This document shows, piece after piece, positions 14,915 to 21,736 of a stretch of 21,736 nt of DNA. The DNA is from CAYLUN01 sp964386865. GTDB taxonomy: Bacteria > Verrucomicrobiota > Kiritimatiellia > RFP12 > UBA1067. A program made the position numbers and the translations under genes. The stretch's first letter is position 1. Each line of letters starts with the position of its first letter. The stretch is from the NCBI GenBank assembly GCA_964386865.1, contig CAYLUN010000086.1, positions 1 through 21,736 of the forward strand, written 5' to 3'. The notes under the pieces were generated by a model that had not been told where the DNA came from, ran no database searches, and worked only from the letters and a program-made list of their open reading frames with translations.

Positions 14915-15610
14915 ATGCACCTAAGTCCGGACGAAACAATTCTGTGGCAGCACGGCGCGGTGAAAATCAACGCCACCATCGCCTTCACGTGGGGCTTGAT
15001 GGCTGCGCTGACCGTCGGCTCGAAGCTGATCACGCGCAGGTTGTCCACGGAGATGAGCCGGTCTCGGTGGCAAAACCTGCTCGAAATCGTCGTGACCGCA
15101 ATCATGAAGCAGATCGAAGACGTGGGCCTCCGCCAGCCGAGGCGGTATCTCGCTTTTCTGGGCACGCTCTTCCTGTTCGTCGCAACGGCCAGCCTCTGCA
15201 CCGTCATTCCCGGCTACAAGCCGCCCACGGGCTCGCTCTCAACCACGGCGGCGCTCGCCCTGTGCGTGTTCGTGGCCGTGCCGCTCTTCGGCATCAGGCG
15301 GCAAGGGCTGCTCGGCTATCTCGCCTCCTACATGGAGCCGACGTTCATCATGCTGCCGTTCAACATCATCAGCGAAGCTTCGCGCACGCTGGCCTTGGCG
15401 GTCCGCCTCTTCGGCAACATGATGAGCGGCGAGATGATTATCGGCATTCTGCTGACCATCACGCCCTTTGTCTTTCCGGTCGTGATGACGGTGCTGGGGT
15501 TGCTCACCGGCATGGTGCAGGCTTACATTTTCAGCATCCTGGCCGCGGTTTACATCGCGGCCGCCACGCATATTCACAGCCCCAGGCCTGAGCCTGTGCC
15601 CAAGGCGTGA
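14915..15610 (+). CDS. atpB: N-type ATPase Fo subunit a
   Basis: The ion-channel stator subunit, 231 residues with five to six membrane helices. SRTLALAVRLFGNMMSGE holds the essential arginine (Arg164), equivalent to E. coli aArg210, which faces the c-ring carboxylate. FNIISEASRTLAL has the extra Glu153 seen in Na+-type a subunits. The C-terminal helix GMVQAYIFSILAAVYIAAA is typical. The start ATG lies 1 base after the atpR stop, with GGAGG in the atpR end serving as ribosome site. It is shorter than E. coli AtpB (271 residues), as is usual for N-type enzymes. Confidence 0.95.
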   Translation: MHLSPDETILWQHGAVKINATIAFTWGLMAALTVGSKLITRRLSTEMSRSRWQNLLEIVVTAIMKQIEDVGLRQPRRYLAFLGTLFLFVATASLCTVIPGYKPPTGSLSTTAALALCVFVAVPLFGIRRQGLLGYLASYMEPTFIMLPFNIISEASRTLALAVRLFGNMMSGEMIIGILLTITPFVFPVVMTVLGLLTGMVQAYIFSILAAVYIAAATHIHSPRPEPVPKA

Positions 15611-15624
15611 CGCACGAACGCGAG

Positions 15625-15647
15625 CGAAACAAACAAAAGGAGAAACC
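15625..15647 (+). promoter_or_regulatory. A-rich leader and strong ribosome site of atpE
   Basis: The 37-base gap before atpE ends in an A-rich run with AAAAGGAG (15635-15642), 5 bases before the ATG. It is the strongest ribosome site in the operon. A similar A-rich enhancer precedes E. coli atpE and meets the need for many c subunits per complex. Confidence 0.6.
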
Positions 15648-15929
15648 ATGGACAGCATGACACTCGTTGCCGTTGCCTCAATCGTCATGGCCGGCCTAAC
15701 GACCGCCCTCGGGTCGGTGGCCCCGGCGCTGGGCGAAGGGAAGGCGGTCTCGACGGCGCTGACGGCGCTGGCCCAGCAGCCCGACGCCTCCGCCACCATC
15801 ACCCGAACCCTGTTCGTCGGGCTGGCGATGATCGAGTCCATCGCGATCTACTGCTTTGTGATCTCGATGATTCTCGTTTTCGCCAACCCGTTCTGGAACC
15901 ACGTCATCGACCAAACCGCAGGGAAGTAA
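15648..15929 (+). CDS. atpE: N-type ATPase Fo subunit c (rotor ring)
   Basis: A 93-residue hairpin of two membrane helices that forms the rotor ring. Helix 1 has SVAPALGEGKA with Glu30 where the Na+ enzyme of Ilyobacter has Gln32. The loop is ALAQQPD (residues 41-46, in place of RQP). Helix 2 has GLAMIESIAIYCF with Glu63, Ser64 and Tyr68, the E-S-x-x-x-Y ligand set of Na+-binding rotors. Having acidic residues at both positions is typical of N-type c subunits; biochemical work on such rings suggests that they can be proton-coupled, so the ion used cannot be settled from sequence. It is separated from atpB by 37 bases with a strong ribosome site. Confidence 0.95.
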   Translation: MDSMTLVAVASIVMAGLTTALGSVAPALGEGKAVSTALTALAQQPDASATITRTLFVGLAMIESIAIYCFVISMILVFANPFWNHVIDQTAGK

Positions 15930-15931
15930 CC

Positions 15932-16753
15932 ATGCTTATCGATGGGTTCACAGTCGGCGCACAAACGCTCAACTTCCTCATCCTGGTGTGGCTGATGCAG
16001 CGCTTTCTCTACAAGCCGATCCTCCGCGCCATCGACGCGCGGGAGAAGCGGATCGCCTTGGAGCTGGCGGAGGCCGCCCTGAAGATGGAGGCCGCCCAAA
16101 ACGAGCGCGACGTGTTCCGAAAGAAAAATGAGGAGCTCGACCGTCAGCGCGCCGACCTTCTGGCCCAGATGAACGACGACGTGGAGTCGGAGCGCTTTCG
16201 TCTGCTCGACGAGGCGCGTGCGGCGGCCGACGCGTTGAGCGCTAAGCGGATGGACGCGCTGAGAAGCGACGCGCGCAGCCTCAGTCAGTCCATCAGCCGG
16301 CGCGCCCAGCAGGAGGTTTTCGCCATCACGCGAAAGACGCTGGCTGACCTCGCCTCGGCCAGTTTGGAGGAGCGGATGGCCGACGCGTTTGTTCGCCAGC
16401 TGCGCGCGCTGAGCGCCGCGGACAAGGAGGCGCTCAAGACAACCTTCGACGCGGCGGCAAGCACGGCGCTCGTGCGCAGCGCGTTTGAGCTTCTCGCGCC
16501 CCAGCGGGCGGCGATAGAGCGCGTGATCCAGGACCTCGTCGCCGCTGAGGTTCCCGTCCGGTTCGAGACCGCTCCGGACCTCGTGAGCGGCGTTGACCTC
16601 ACCGCGAATGGGCGGAAGATCTCGTGGAATATTGCGGCTTATCTCGCGTCGCTGGAAAAGGGCGTCAGCGAACTGCTGGACGTGAAAGACAAGCCAGAGC
16701 GTCTGGCCGAGCCCGCAGCGGAGAGCGGCGGATCTGGAACAACGAGCCCATGA
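15932..16753 (+). CDS. atpF: N-type ATPase subunit b with C-terminal delta-like domain
   Basis: A 273-residue stator protein, much longer than ordinary b (about 156). One N-terminal membrane helix (residues 8-22, LNFLILVWLMQRFLYKPIL) is followed by a long charged coiled coil (about 30-130). A C-terminal domain (about 135-245) ends in SGVDLTANGRKISWNIAAYL, which resembles the conserved end of the delta subunit. No separate delta gene (atpH) is present, in agreement with N-ATPases, whose AtpF carries the delta function. The atpF start is 2 bases after the atpE stop, and its TGA overlaps the atpA ATG. Confidence 0.9.
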   Translation: MLIDGFTVGAQTLNFLILVWLMQRFLYKPILRAIDAREKRIALELAEAALKMEAAQNERDVFRKKNEELDRQRADLLAQMNDDVESERFRLLDEARAAADALSAKRMDALRSDARSLSQSISRRAQQEVFAITRKTLADLASASLEERMADAFVRQLRALSAADKEALKTTFDAAASTALVRSAFELLAPQRAAIERVIQDLVAAEVPVRFETAPDLVSGVDLTANGRKISWNIAAYLASLEKGVSELLDVKDKPERLAEPAAESGGSGTTSP

Positions 16754-18351
16754 ATATGGCCCCCGAGAGCCTTGCGTGCGTCATCGATCGCGCGTTCGCC
16801 GGCATTCGCCGCGCGCGGGAAGCCTTTGCGCCGCCGCTGACGCCTCGCGAGGTCGGCACCGTCAAGAACGTGTCCACGGGCATCGCCAAGGTCTCCGGCC
16901 TTGCGAGCGTGGGGGTGGACGAGCTGGTGGAGTTCAAGGGAGGCTCGTTCGGCATTGCCTTCAACGTGGACGCGGACGAGGTGGGCGTCGTGCTGCTCGG
17001 CGACTACTGGCACCTGCATGCGGGAGATGAGGTCGCGCGCACGGGCCGGGTGATGGACGTGGCGGTCGGCGACGGGCTGCTGGGGCGGGTTATCGACCCG
17101 CTCGGGCGGCCCCTCGACGGCAAGGGGCCGGTGGCCGCCAGTGCGCGGCTGCCCATCGAGCGCGCCGCAAAGCCCATCATGGATCGCGCGCCCGTCACCG
17201 TTCCGCTGCAGACCGGCTTGACCGTGGTTGACGCCATGATCCCCATCGGGCGCGGCCAGCGCGAGCTGATCCTCGGCGACCGGCAGACGGGTAAGACGGC
17301 CATCGCGATCGACACGATCGTGAACCAGCGCGGAAAGAACGTGCTCTGCGTCTACTGCGCGATGGGACAGCGGGCCTCGGCCGTCGCCAAAGTCGTTGCG
17401 AACCTCCGCGAGAAAGGCGCGCTGGAGTATACGGTGGTGATGGTCGCAGAAGGCAACAACGCACCCGGCCTCGCCTATATCACGCCTTACGCCGCGACCA
17501 GCATCGCCGAGTATTTCATGGAGGCGGGGCGTGACGTGTTGATCGTTTACGATACCCTCACGCAGCACGCCCGCGCCTACCGTGAGCTGTCCCTTTTGCT
17601 GCGCCGGCCGCCGGGCCGCGAAGCCTTTCCGGGCGACATCTTCTACATTCACTCGCGCCTGCTCGAGCGCTCCACCCGCCTGCGCGGAGAGTTCGGCGGG
17701 GGCTCGCTGACCGCGCTGCCGATCGTCGAGACCGATGCGCAGAATATCTCCGCCTACATTCCGACCAACCTGATCTCCATCACCGATGGCCAGATCTACC
17801 TGTCGCCCACCCTGTTCGATTTGGGCGTGCTGCCCGCGGTCGATGTCGGCAAATCCGTTTCACGCGTCGGCGGCAAGGCGCAGCGGGAGGCCTACCGCGT
17901 GTTGACGGGCGACCTCAAGCTCGCCTACGCGCAGTTCGAGGAGCTGGAGACCTTCGCCCGGTTCGGCGCGCGCCTGGATGAGGACACCCGCGCGGTCATC
18001 GAGCACGGGCGGCGAATCCGCGCGTGCCTCAAGCAGCCGGAGTTCGCACCGCTGTCCTTGCCCGCGCAAATCGCCGTTCTGCTGGCCTTGGGCGCCGGAC
18101 TGTTCGATCCGGTTCCCGTCGGCCAGATGGCGGACGCCAAGCGAGCCGTGCAGGAGGCCGCCGAGAAGATTCCGGCGGAGGTGCTCGCGCGCGTTGAAGC
18201 CGCCGTCAAGCTGAGCGCCGAGGACAGCCAGCTGATCGTCGGCATCGCGCGCGGCGCGCTGGTGCGCTTTCAGCCGCTGCCCGAGCCCGCGCCTGAGGCC
18301 CAGTCAAAGGGCAGCCTGAAGCCCGGGGCGTCGCGCAAGGAGAGGCCATGA
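16750..18351 (+). CDS. atpA: N-type ATPase F1 subunit alpha
   Basis: The non-catalytic nucleotide-binding subunit, 533 residues. Walker A is GDRQTGKT (176-183). VSTGIAKVSGL and GRVIDPLGRPLDGKG are the conserved N-terminal barrel and hinge. TLTQHARAYRELSLLLRRPPGREAFPGDIFYIHSRLLER is the classical alpha core. ITDGQIYL and VGKSVSRVGGKAQ contain the arginine finger (E. coli Arg376 equivalent). ATG 16750 overlaps the atpF stop (ATGA); ATG 16756 is an alternative. The C-terminal tail past the helical domain is rich in Pro and charged residues. The ATGA overlap with atpG follows. Confidence 0.97.
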   Translation: MNMAPESLACVIDRAFAGIRRAREAFAPPLTPREVGTVKNVSTGIAKVSGLASVGVDELVEFKGGSFGIAFNVDADEVGVVLLGDYWHLHAGDEVARTGRVMDVAVGDGLLGRVIDPLGRPLDGKGPVAASARLPIERAAKPIMDRAPVTVPLQTGLTVVDAMIPIGRGQRELILGDRQTGKTAIAIDTIVNQRGKNVLCVYCAMGQRASAVAKVVANLREKGALEYTVVMVAEGNNAPGLAYITPYAATSIAEYFMEAGRDVLIVYDTLTQHARAYRELSLLLRRPPGREAFPGDIFYIHSRLLERSTRLRGEFGGGSLTALPIVETDAQNISAYIPTNLISITDGQIYLSPTLFDLGVLPAVDVGKSVSRVGGKAQREAYRVLTGDLKLAYAQFEELETFARFGARLDEDTRAVIEHGRRIRACLKQPEFAPLSLPAQIAVLLALGAGLFDPVPVGQMADAKRAVQEAAEKIPAEVLARVEAAVKLSAEDSQLIVGIARGALVRFQPLPEPAPEAQSKGSLKPGASRKERP

Positions 18352-19244
18352 GCGAGTCCCTGGCGAGCCTGCGGAGAAAGATCAACAGCTCGGGCGATCT
18401 CCAGTCGGTTGTCCGCACGATGAAGGCCATGGCCGCTTTGAATATCGGCCAATACGAGCAATCGGTGAAAGCGCTGGCCAACTACTACCGGACCGTGGAG
18501 CTGGGGCTGGGCGCGTGCTTTCGGGAGCGCGGCCCGGCGGCCGCGGAGGCTGAGGCGGAAGGGCCTGCGCCCGCGGGATTGACCGTCGCCGTCGTGTTCG
18601 GCTCCGACCAGGGGCTGGTGGGGCAGTTCAACGACGTGGTGGCCGATTATGCGGTCAAGGCGCTCAGGGACATGCCGGGCAGACAGCAGGTCTGGGCCGT
18701 CGGCGAGCGCGTTCACGCGCGCGTGGCGGACGCGGGGCTGGCCCTGGCGGGCCTCTTCGGCGTGCCGAATTCGATTCGGGCCATCACGCCGCTCATCGGC
18801 CAGATTCTCATGGCGTGCGTGGCGCGCGAGAGGCAGGACGAAGTCGTCGAGCTGCACCTCTTCTACAATAGGCCCACCTCGTGGGCGGTCTACGCGCCGG
18901 TCAGCCAGCGGCTGCTGCCGCTGGACGAAAGCTGGCAGCGAAGGCTGGCCGGCCTTCCCTGGCCGACGGCAAACCTCTCAGAGATTGTAGGGGGGGGGGC
19001 GGCGACCCTGCGGGCGCTCATCCGCGAGTATCTGTTCGTCTCCCTGTTTCGGGCCTGCGCCGAATCCCTGGCGAGCGAGAACGCGAGCCGTCTGGCGGCT
19101 ATGGAGCGCGCGGACAAGAATATCGGCGACATCCTGGAAAGCCTTCAGGGCACGCTGCACGGCTTACGGCAGAGCGGCATCGACGAGGAGCTTTTCGACG
19201 TGATCGCCGGCTTCGAGGCCTTGGCCAAACCGCAGCGCCCCTGA
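18348..19244 (+). CDS. atpG: N-type ATPase F1 subunit gamma
   Basis: The central rotor shaft, 298 residues. The N-terminal helix (LASLRRKINSSGDLQSVVRTMKAMAAL) and the C-terminal helix (SLASENASRLAAMERADKNIGDILESLQG) form the gamma coiled coil; VAVVFGSDQGLVGQFND is the central Rossmann-like domain. AAGGAG (18337-18342) precedes the ATG, which overlaps the atpA TGA. A run of ten G (18990-18999) codes for the glycines in EIVGGGA before the C-terminal helix; slippage there would remove the essential C-terminal helix. It is the last gene of the operon; a weak GC hairpin lies over its stop, without a T-tract. Confidence 0.95.
   Translation: MSESLASLRRKINSSGDLQSVVRTMKAMAALNIGQYEQSVKALANYYRTVELGLGACFRERGPAAAEAEAEGPAPAGLTVAVVFGSDQGLVGQFNDVVADYAVKALRDMPGRQQVWAVGERVHARVADAGLALAGLFGVPNSIRAITPLIGQILMACVARERQDEVVELHLFYNRPTSWAVYAPVSQRLLPLDESWQRRLAGLPWPTANLSEIVGGGAATLRALIREYLFVSLFRACAESLASENASRLAAMERADKNIGDILESLQGTLHGLRQSGIDEELFDVIAGFEALAKPQRP
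18990..18999 (+). repeat. Poly-G tract (G10) within atpG
   Basis: Ten consecutive G residues inside the reading frame, just before the C-terminal helix. The frame is maintained on both sides, so the assembled length is plausible, but such a run is prone to slippage in cells and in sequencing. Confidence 0.9.
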
Positions 19245-19337
19245 CCTGCCTGGGGCCGGCCGCGCAGAGGTGTTCGGGTGCGGCTAAGGCTTGATAAGGG
19301 CGGATGTTTGTGCAACGCTATCGCACATGGAGGGTGT

Positions 19338-20096
19338 ATGGCGGACACAGCGGGCGAGGCGGGGTTGCAGTTTGATCAGGCGGAGGTCAAGGAGCTTGGC
19401 GGGGGGGGCGTGTCTTGCGGATTCTGCAAGCAGCCGATCCCGGCCGAGTATCACCAGGTGAATCAGATGGCCGCGTGCGGGGCCTGCAGGCGGATGGTGG
19501 AAGCGTCTCTCGCCCAGCGGCCAGGGGCGGCTGGTTTTCTGAAGGCGTTGGCGGCCGGCGGCGGGGCGGCGGCCGCAGGGGCGCTGGTCTGGTTCCTGAT
19601 TGCCAAACTCGCGCACATGGAGCTGGGCATCATTGCGATTGCGGTGGGATTTGCGGTCGGACGTGCGGTGCGCTGGGGCACGGGCGGCCGGGGCGGCTGG
19701 CTCTACCAGCTGCTGGCGATCGTGCTGACCTACCTGGCGATCGTCACCAGCTACATGCCTGACCTTGCGGACGGGCTGGCCCGAAGCGTCCAAGAGAATG
19801 GCAGCCGCGTCACGCAGGCGGCGCCGGGTGATGGGGCCGCGCCGGCAGTGAGCCAGACTCAGGCCCCGCAGACGGCGGGCCCGATTCCGGCGCGGCTGTG
19901 GGTGCTGGTCTTCGTCCTGGCCTGTGCCGCGCCTTTTCTAATGGGGGCTTCCAATTTCATGGGGTGGATTATCATCGGCATTGCCCTGTATGAGGCCTGG
20001 AAGATCAACAGGCGGGCGGCTGCGCTGGTTACCGGGCCGTACGCCGTGACCGCGGCGGCGCCGCAGGTGGCGGCGCCGGCTGTTCCGGGTGCGTGA
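19338..20096 (+). CDS. Zinc-ribbon multi-pass membrane protein, unknown function
   Basis: A 252-residue protein that I cannot assign to a named family. Residues 27-50 carry CGFC and CGAC (Cys27, 30, 47, 50), a zinc-ribbon-like knuckle pair on the presumed cytoplasmic side. Two pairs of hydrophobic segments follow: about 72-106 with a short polar gap, 122-139, and 190-225. Linkers between them are Ala/Pro/Gln-rich, and the C-terminus is Ala/Pro-rich. ATG 19338 is chosen for its GGAGG site (19329-19333); an upstream in-frame GTG at 19278 is less likely. A G8 tract (19401-19408) lies in the glycine stretch before the first knuckle. The next gene begins after 1 base and also has a zinc ribbon, so the two probably act together. 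Confidence 0.7.
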   Translation: MADTAGEAGLQFDQAEVKELGGGGVSCGFCKQPIPAEYHQVNQMAACGACRRMVEASLAQRPGAAGFLKALAAGGGAAAAGALVWFLIAKLAHMELGIIAIAVGFAVGRAVRWGTGGRGGWLYQLLAIVLTYLAIVTSYMPDLADGLARSVQENGSRVTQAAPGDGAAPAVSQTQAPQTAGPIPARLWVLVFVLACAAPFLMGASNFMGWIIIGIALYEAWKINRRAAALVTGPYAVTAAAPQVAAPAVPGA

Positions 20097-20097
20097 T

Positions 20098-21159
20098 ATG
20101 GCTGTTGACACACACTCCGCGCCGCCTGCGACGATTTGCCCGAAATGCGGAACTCAGGTGGTGCCCGGCTTTCTGCTTTGTCCGGCGTGCAAGTGGCTTG
20201 TGCATTCGGCTGAGCTCAAGACGCTGTCTGCCGAAGCTGAGCGCGCGGAGTGTGCCGGGCAGCTGGCGGAGGCGCAGGAGCGGTGGCAGACGTGCCTGGA
20301 TCTGCTGCCGCCTGAGGCGCGTCAGCACGAGGTGATTTCCCAGCGGATCGGTGCGCTCGCCAAGCGTGCGGCAGCCGGGCCGGGCGGCAGCGCCCACGCG
20401 GCGGGTGCCGGCGGAGGCAGAAAGCTTCCGCGCTGGCTGATCTGGCTTGGCCCCCTGGCGCCGGTCGGCCTGCTGCTGCTCAAATTCAAGACGGTGGCCA
20501 TCCTGGTTCTGGCCAAGGCCAAGTTCCTGCTGCTGGGGCTGACGAAGGCGAGCACGTTTTTCTCGATGATCGCCTCGCTCGGCGTGTACTGGGCGGCCTG
20601 GGGGTGGAAGTTTGCGCTGGGGCTGGTGGTGTCGATCTACGTGCATGAAATGGGGCATGTGGCGGCCTTGCGGCGGCTGGGGATTCCGGCGTCGGCGCCG
20701 ATGTTCATTCCGGGCGTCGGGGCGGTGGTTCTTCTCAAGCGGCACGTGGCGGACCCGCGTGATGACGCCCGCATCGGGCTGGCCGGGCCGGTCTGGGGGC
20801 TGGCGGCGGCGCTCGGGTGTCTCCTTGTTTACAAGCTGACGGGGGCGGGGATCTGGGGCGCGCTGGCGCATGTGGGCGGGTGGATCACGCTGTTTAACCT
20901 GATCCCCGTGTGGCAGCTTGATGGCAGCCGCGGTTTTCACGCGATGTCGAGGCTGCAGCGCTGGCTGGCGGTGGCCCTGATTGGCGGGATGTGGCTGGTG
21001 GGGCGGGATGGCCTCTTCCTGCTGCTCCTGATCGGGGCGGTTTACCGCACCGTGGCGACCCGGTCGGAGGAGTCGTCGGACTGGGAGGCGTTCAGCGTGT
21101 ACGCGGGACTGGTCGTGGTGTCGTCGCTACTGTGCCGGATCATGCCGTCACTTAGCTAG
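20098..21159 (+). CDS. Site-2-type intramembrane metalloprotease (M50) with N-terminal zinc ribbon
   Basis: A 353-residue protein. Residues 14-31 hold CPKC and CPAC (Cys14, 17, 28, 31), a zinc ribbon. A helical, TPR-like stretch follows (about 40-90), then a Gly/Ala linker and six or so membrane helices. VHEMGHVAALRRLG contains the HExxH zinc site (His183, Glu184, His187), and NLIPVWQLDGSRGF supplies the third ligand Asp275 in the NPxxxLDG-type motif (here without the Pro after Asn). These are the marks of M50 peptidases, which cleave proteins within the membrane. The start ATG is 1 base after the stop of the preceding gene, so the pair is translationally linked. The substrate is unknown; the partner gene or a signalling protein are candidates. 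Confidence 0.88.
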   Translation: MAVDTHSAPPATICPKCGTQVVPGFLLCPACKWLVHSAELKTLSAEAERAECAGQLAEAQERWQTCLDLLPPEARQHEVISQRIGALAKRAAAGPGGSAHAAGAGGGRKLPRWLIWLGPLAPVGLLLLKFKTVAILVLAKAKFLLLGLTKASTFFSMIASLGVYWAAWGWKFALGLVVSIYVHEMGHVAALRRLGIPASAPMFIPGVGAVVLLKRHVADPRDDARIGLAGPVWGLAAALGCLLVYKLTGAGIWGALAHVGGWITLFNLIPVWQLDGSRGFHAMSRLQRWLAVALIGGMWLVGRDGLFLLLLIGAVYRTVATRSEESSDWEAFSVYAGLVVVSSLLCRIMPSLS

Positions 21160-21425
21160 GCCGGTGCGGCTCGAGGCGCCAAAGAAACCGACGTCTTGCG
21201 GGTATTCTGTGATGGCAGGGCTTACAGAACAGGTGTTGAAGCAGTTGGCGGCGGTCGCAGAGCGGATGAGGCCCATTATGAATCTGCTAAAACGCTGACC
21301 GTGCATCGGATCGCACCTGAAGGGCACGCATGGGGTGCGAATTATGATTTTGTTCACTGAAAGCCTTTCATATATTCGTCCGAAAAAAGTCTGCTAAAGT
21401 TGTAAACATCAAAAAGGGAGGTCGT
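21160..21425. other. Intergenic region before the isomerase gene
   Basis: These 266 bases contain no gene I can support. TCGCACC (21311-21317) and GGTGCGA (21334-21340) are a perfect 7-bp inverted repeat with a 16-base gap. Closer to the gene lie a 13-bp palindrome and an AT-rich patch. An open frame at about 21161-21360 has no clear start or ribosome site and a codon use unlike the neighbours, so it is not called. Confidence 0.5.
21358..21376 (+). promoter_or_regulatory. Palindromic operator candidate overlapping a promoter-like site
   Basis: TGAAAGCCTTTCA (21358-21370) is a perfect 13-base palindrome. It is preceded by TTGTTC (21350-21355) and followed at once by TATATT (21371-21376), which resemble -35 and -10 boxes with a short 15-base spacer. 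A second possible extended -10, TGCTAAAGT, lies at 21392-21400. A repressor bound to the palindrome would block the promoter; no regulator gene for it is in the window. Confidence 0.35.
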
Positions 21426-21736
21426 ATGAAGATAGGATGTTTCGCTTGCGTTGAACCGTTTGCACCCATGGCCCGCCAGTTCGCGGCCATCAGAGAGATG
21501 GGCTTTGCTTTTGCCGACGTCACGGACAACCATGACGGCGCGGCGTTGGGAGAGGAGTTCGGGTTTGCACCGACTGTGAGCTTGGACGCGCATCCTGAGA
21601 AAATCCGGGCTTTGGCCCGCGGGGCGGGCATCAAGTTGAGCGCGTTCTGCTGCCATGCGAATCTGTTGGATCCCACCTCGCCCGACACGTACGGCACGGC
21701 GCAGATCATCAAGGCTATCCGTCTGGCGAAGCTGCT
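21426..21736 (+). CDS. Sugar phosphate isomerase/epimerase-like protein (AP endonuclease 2 fold), N-terminal part
   Basis: The first 103 residues of a gene cut by the right edge. The start MKIGCFACVEPFAPMARQF with REMGFAFADVTDN, then LDAHPEKIRALARGAGIKLSAFCCHANLLDP, is the beginning of the TIM barrel of the xylose-isomerase-like family: first strand, first helix and the second strand with the H-x-N near the metal site. GGGAGG lies 5 bases before the ATG. Members are cytoplasmic, metal-dependent sugar or inositol isomerases and epimerases; the substrate cannot be read from this part. The upstream palindrome suggests control by a sugar-responsive repressor. Confidence 0.8.
   Translation, partial: MKIGCFACVEPFAPMARQFAAIREMGFAFADVTDNHDGAALGEEFGFAPTVSLDAHPEKIRALARGAGIKLSAFCCHANLLDPTSPDTYGTAQIIKAIRLAKL

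Noticed and set aside
19237..19256. Hairpin GCCCC-N10-GGGGC over the atpG stop as terminator
   Set aside because: Only 5 bp, large loop and no T-tract.
21161..21360. Open frame in the gap before the isomerase gene
   Set aside because: No ATG/GTG with a ribosome site, codon use unlike neighbours and no recognisable motif.

Overview
The window is GC-rich, densely packed chromosomal DNA from a bacterium. I infer a member of the Planctomycetes-Verrucomicrobia-Chlamydiae superphylum, perhaps the Kiritimatiellota/Lentisphaerota side. The reasons are a eukaryote-like isoleucyl-tRNA synthetase, a sigma-54 enhancer-binding protein with its own type of N-terminal domain, a fused LplT-PlsC-acyl-ACP synthetase, an N-type ATPase, and many small GC-rich palindromic repeats. 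No rRNA or tRNA is present, so the taxonomy is an inference.

Region 1 (1-1478) is the 3' part of ileS. Region 2 (about 1480-2860) is an accessory stretch, partly of lower GC than its surroundings. It holds a bipartite palindromic repeat, a PIN-domain toxin-like gene with a translationally coupled small partner, an operator-like cluster of TGAC/GTCA half-sites, and a frameshifted remnant of a DNA methyltransferase. Region 3 (2861-4396) is a multi-membrane-pass GT-C-like glycosyltransferase that overlaps the following operon tail to tail.

Region 4 (10664 down to 4353, minus strand) is a four-gene operon: an Aas-type fusion (lysophospholipid flippase, acyltransferase and acyl-ACP ligase in one chain), an exported alpha/beta hydrolase, a DUF2157 membrane protein and a GDYXXLXY protein. 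The last three genes are joined by 4-base stop/start overlaps. Upstream lies a good -24/-12 (sigma-54) promoter candidate, and further upstream are tandem 11-bp repeats at the distance expected of an enhancer. The divergent gene at 10863 encodes a sigma-54 activator, so this 200-bp gap looks like a complete regulatory circuit.

Region 5 (12447-19244) is a complete N-type F1Fo ATPase operon in the order atpD-C-Q-R-B-E-F-A-G, just downstream of the activator gene. Its c subunit has a Na+-type ligand signature plus a second carboxylate, and its AtpF carries a C-terminal delta-like domain that replaces the missing delta subunit. Such ATPases usually accompany a standard ATP synthase and are thought to pump ions.

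Region 6 (19338-21159) holds two adjacent genes that both start with a four-cysteine zinc ribbon: a multi-pass membrane protein and a site-2-type M50 metalloprotease. Region 7 (21426 to the end) is the start of a sugar phosphate isomerase/epimerase-like gene, preceded by a palindromic operator candidate.
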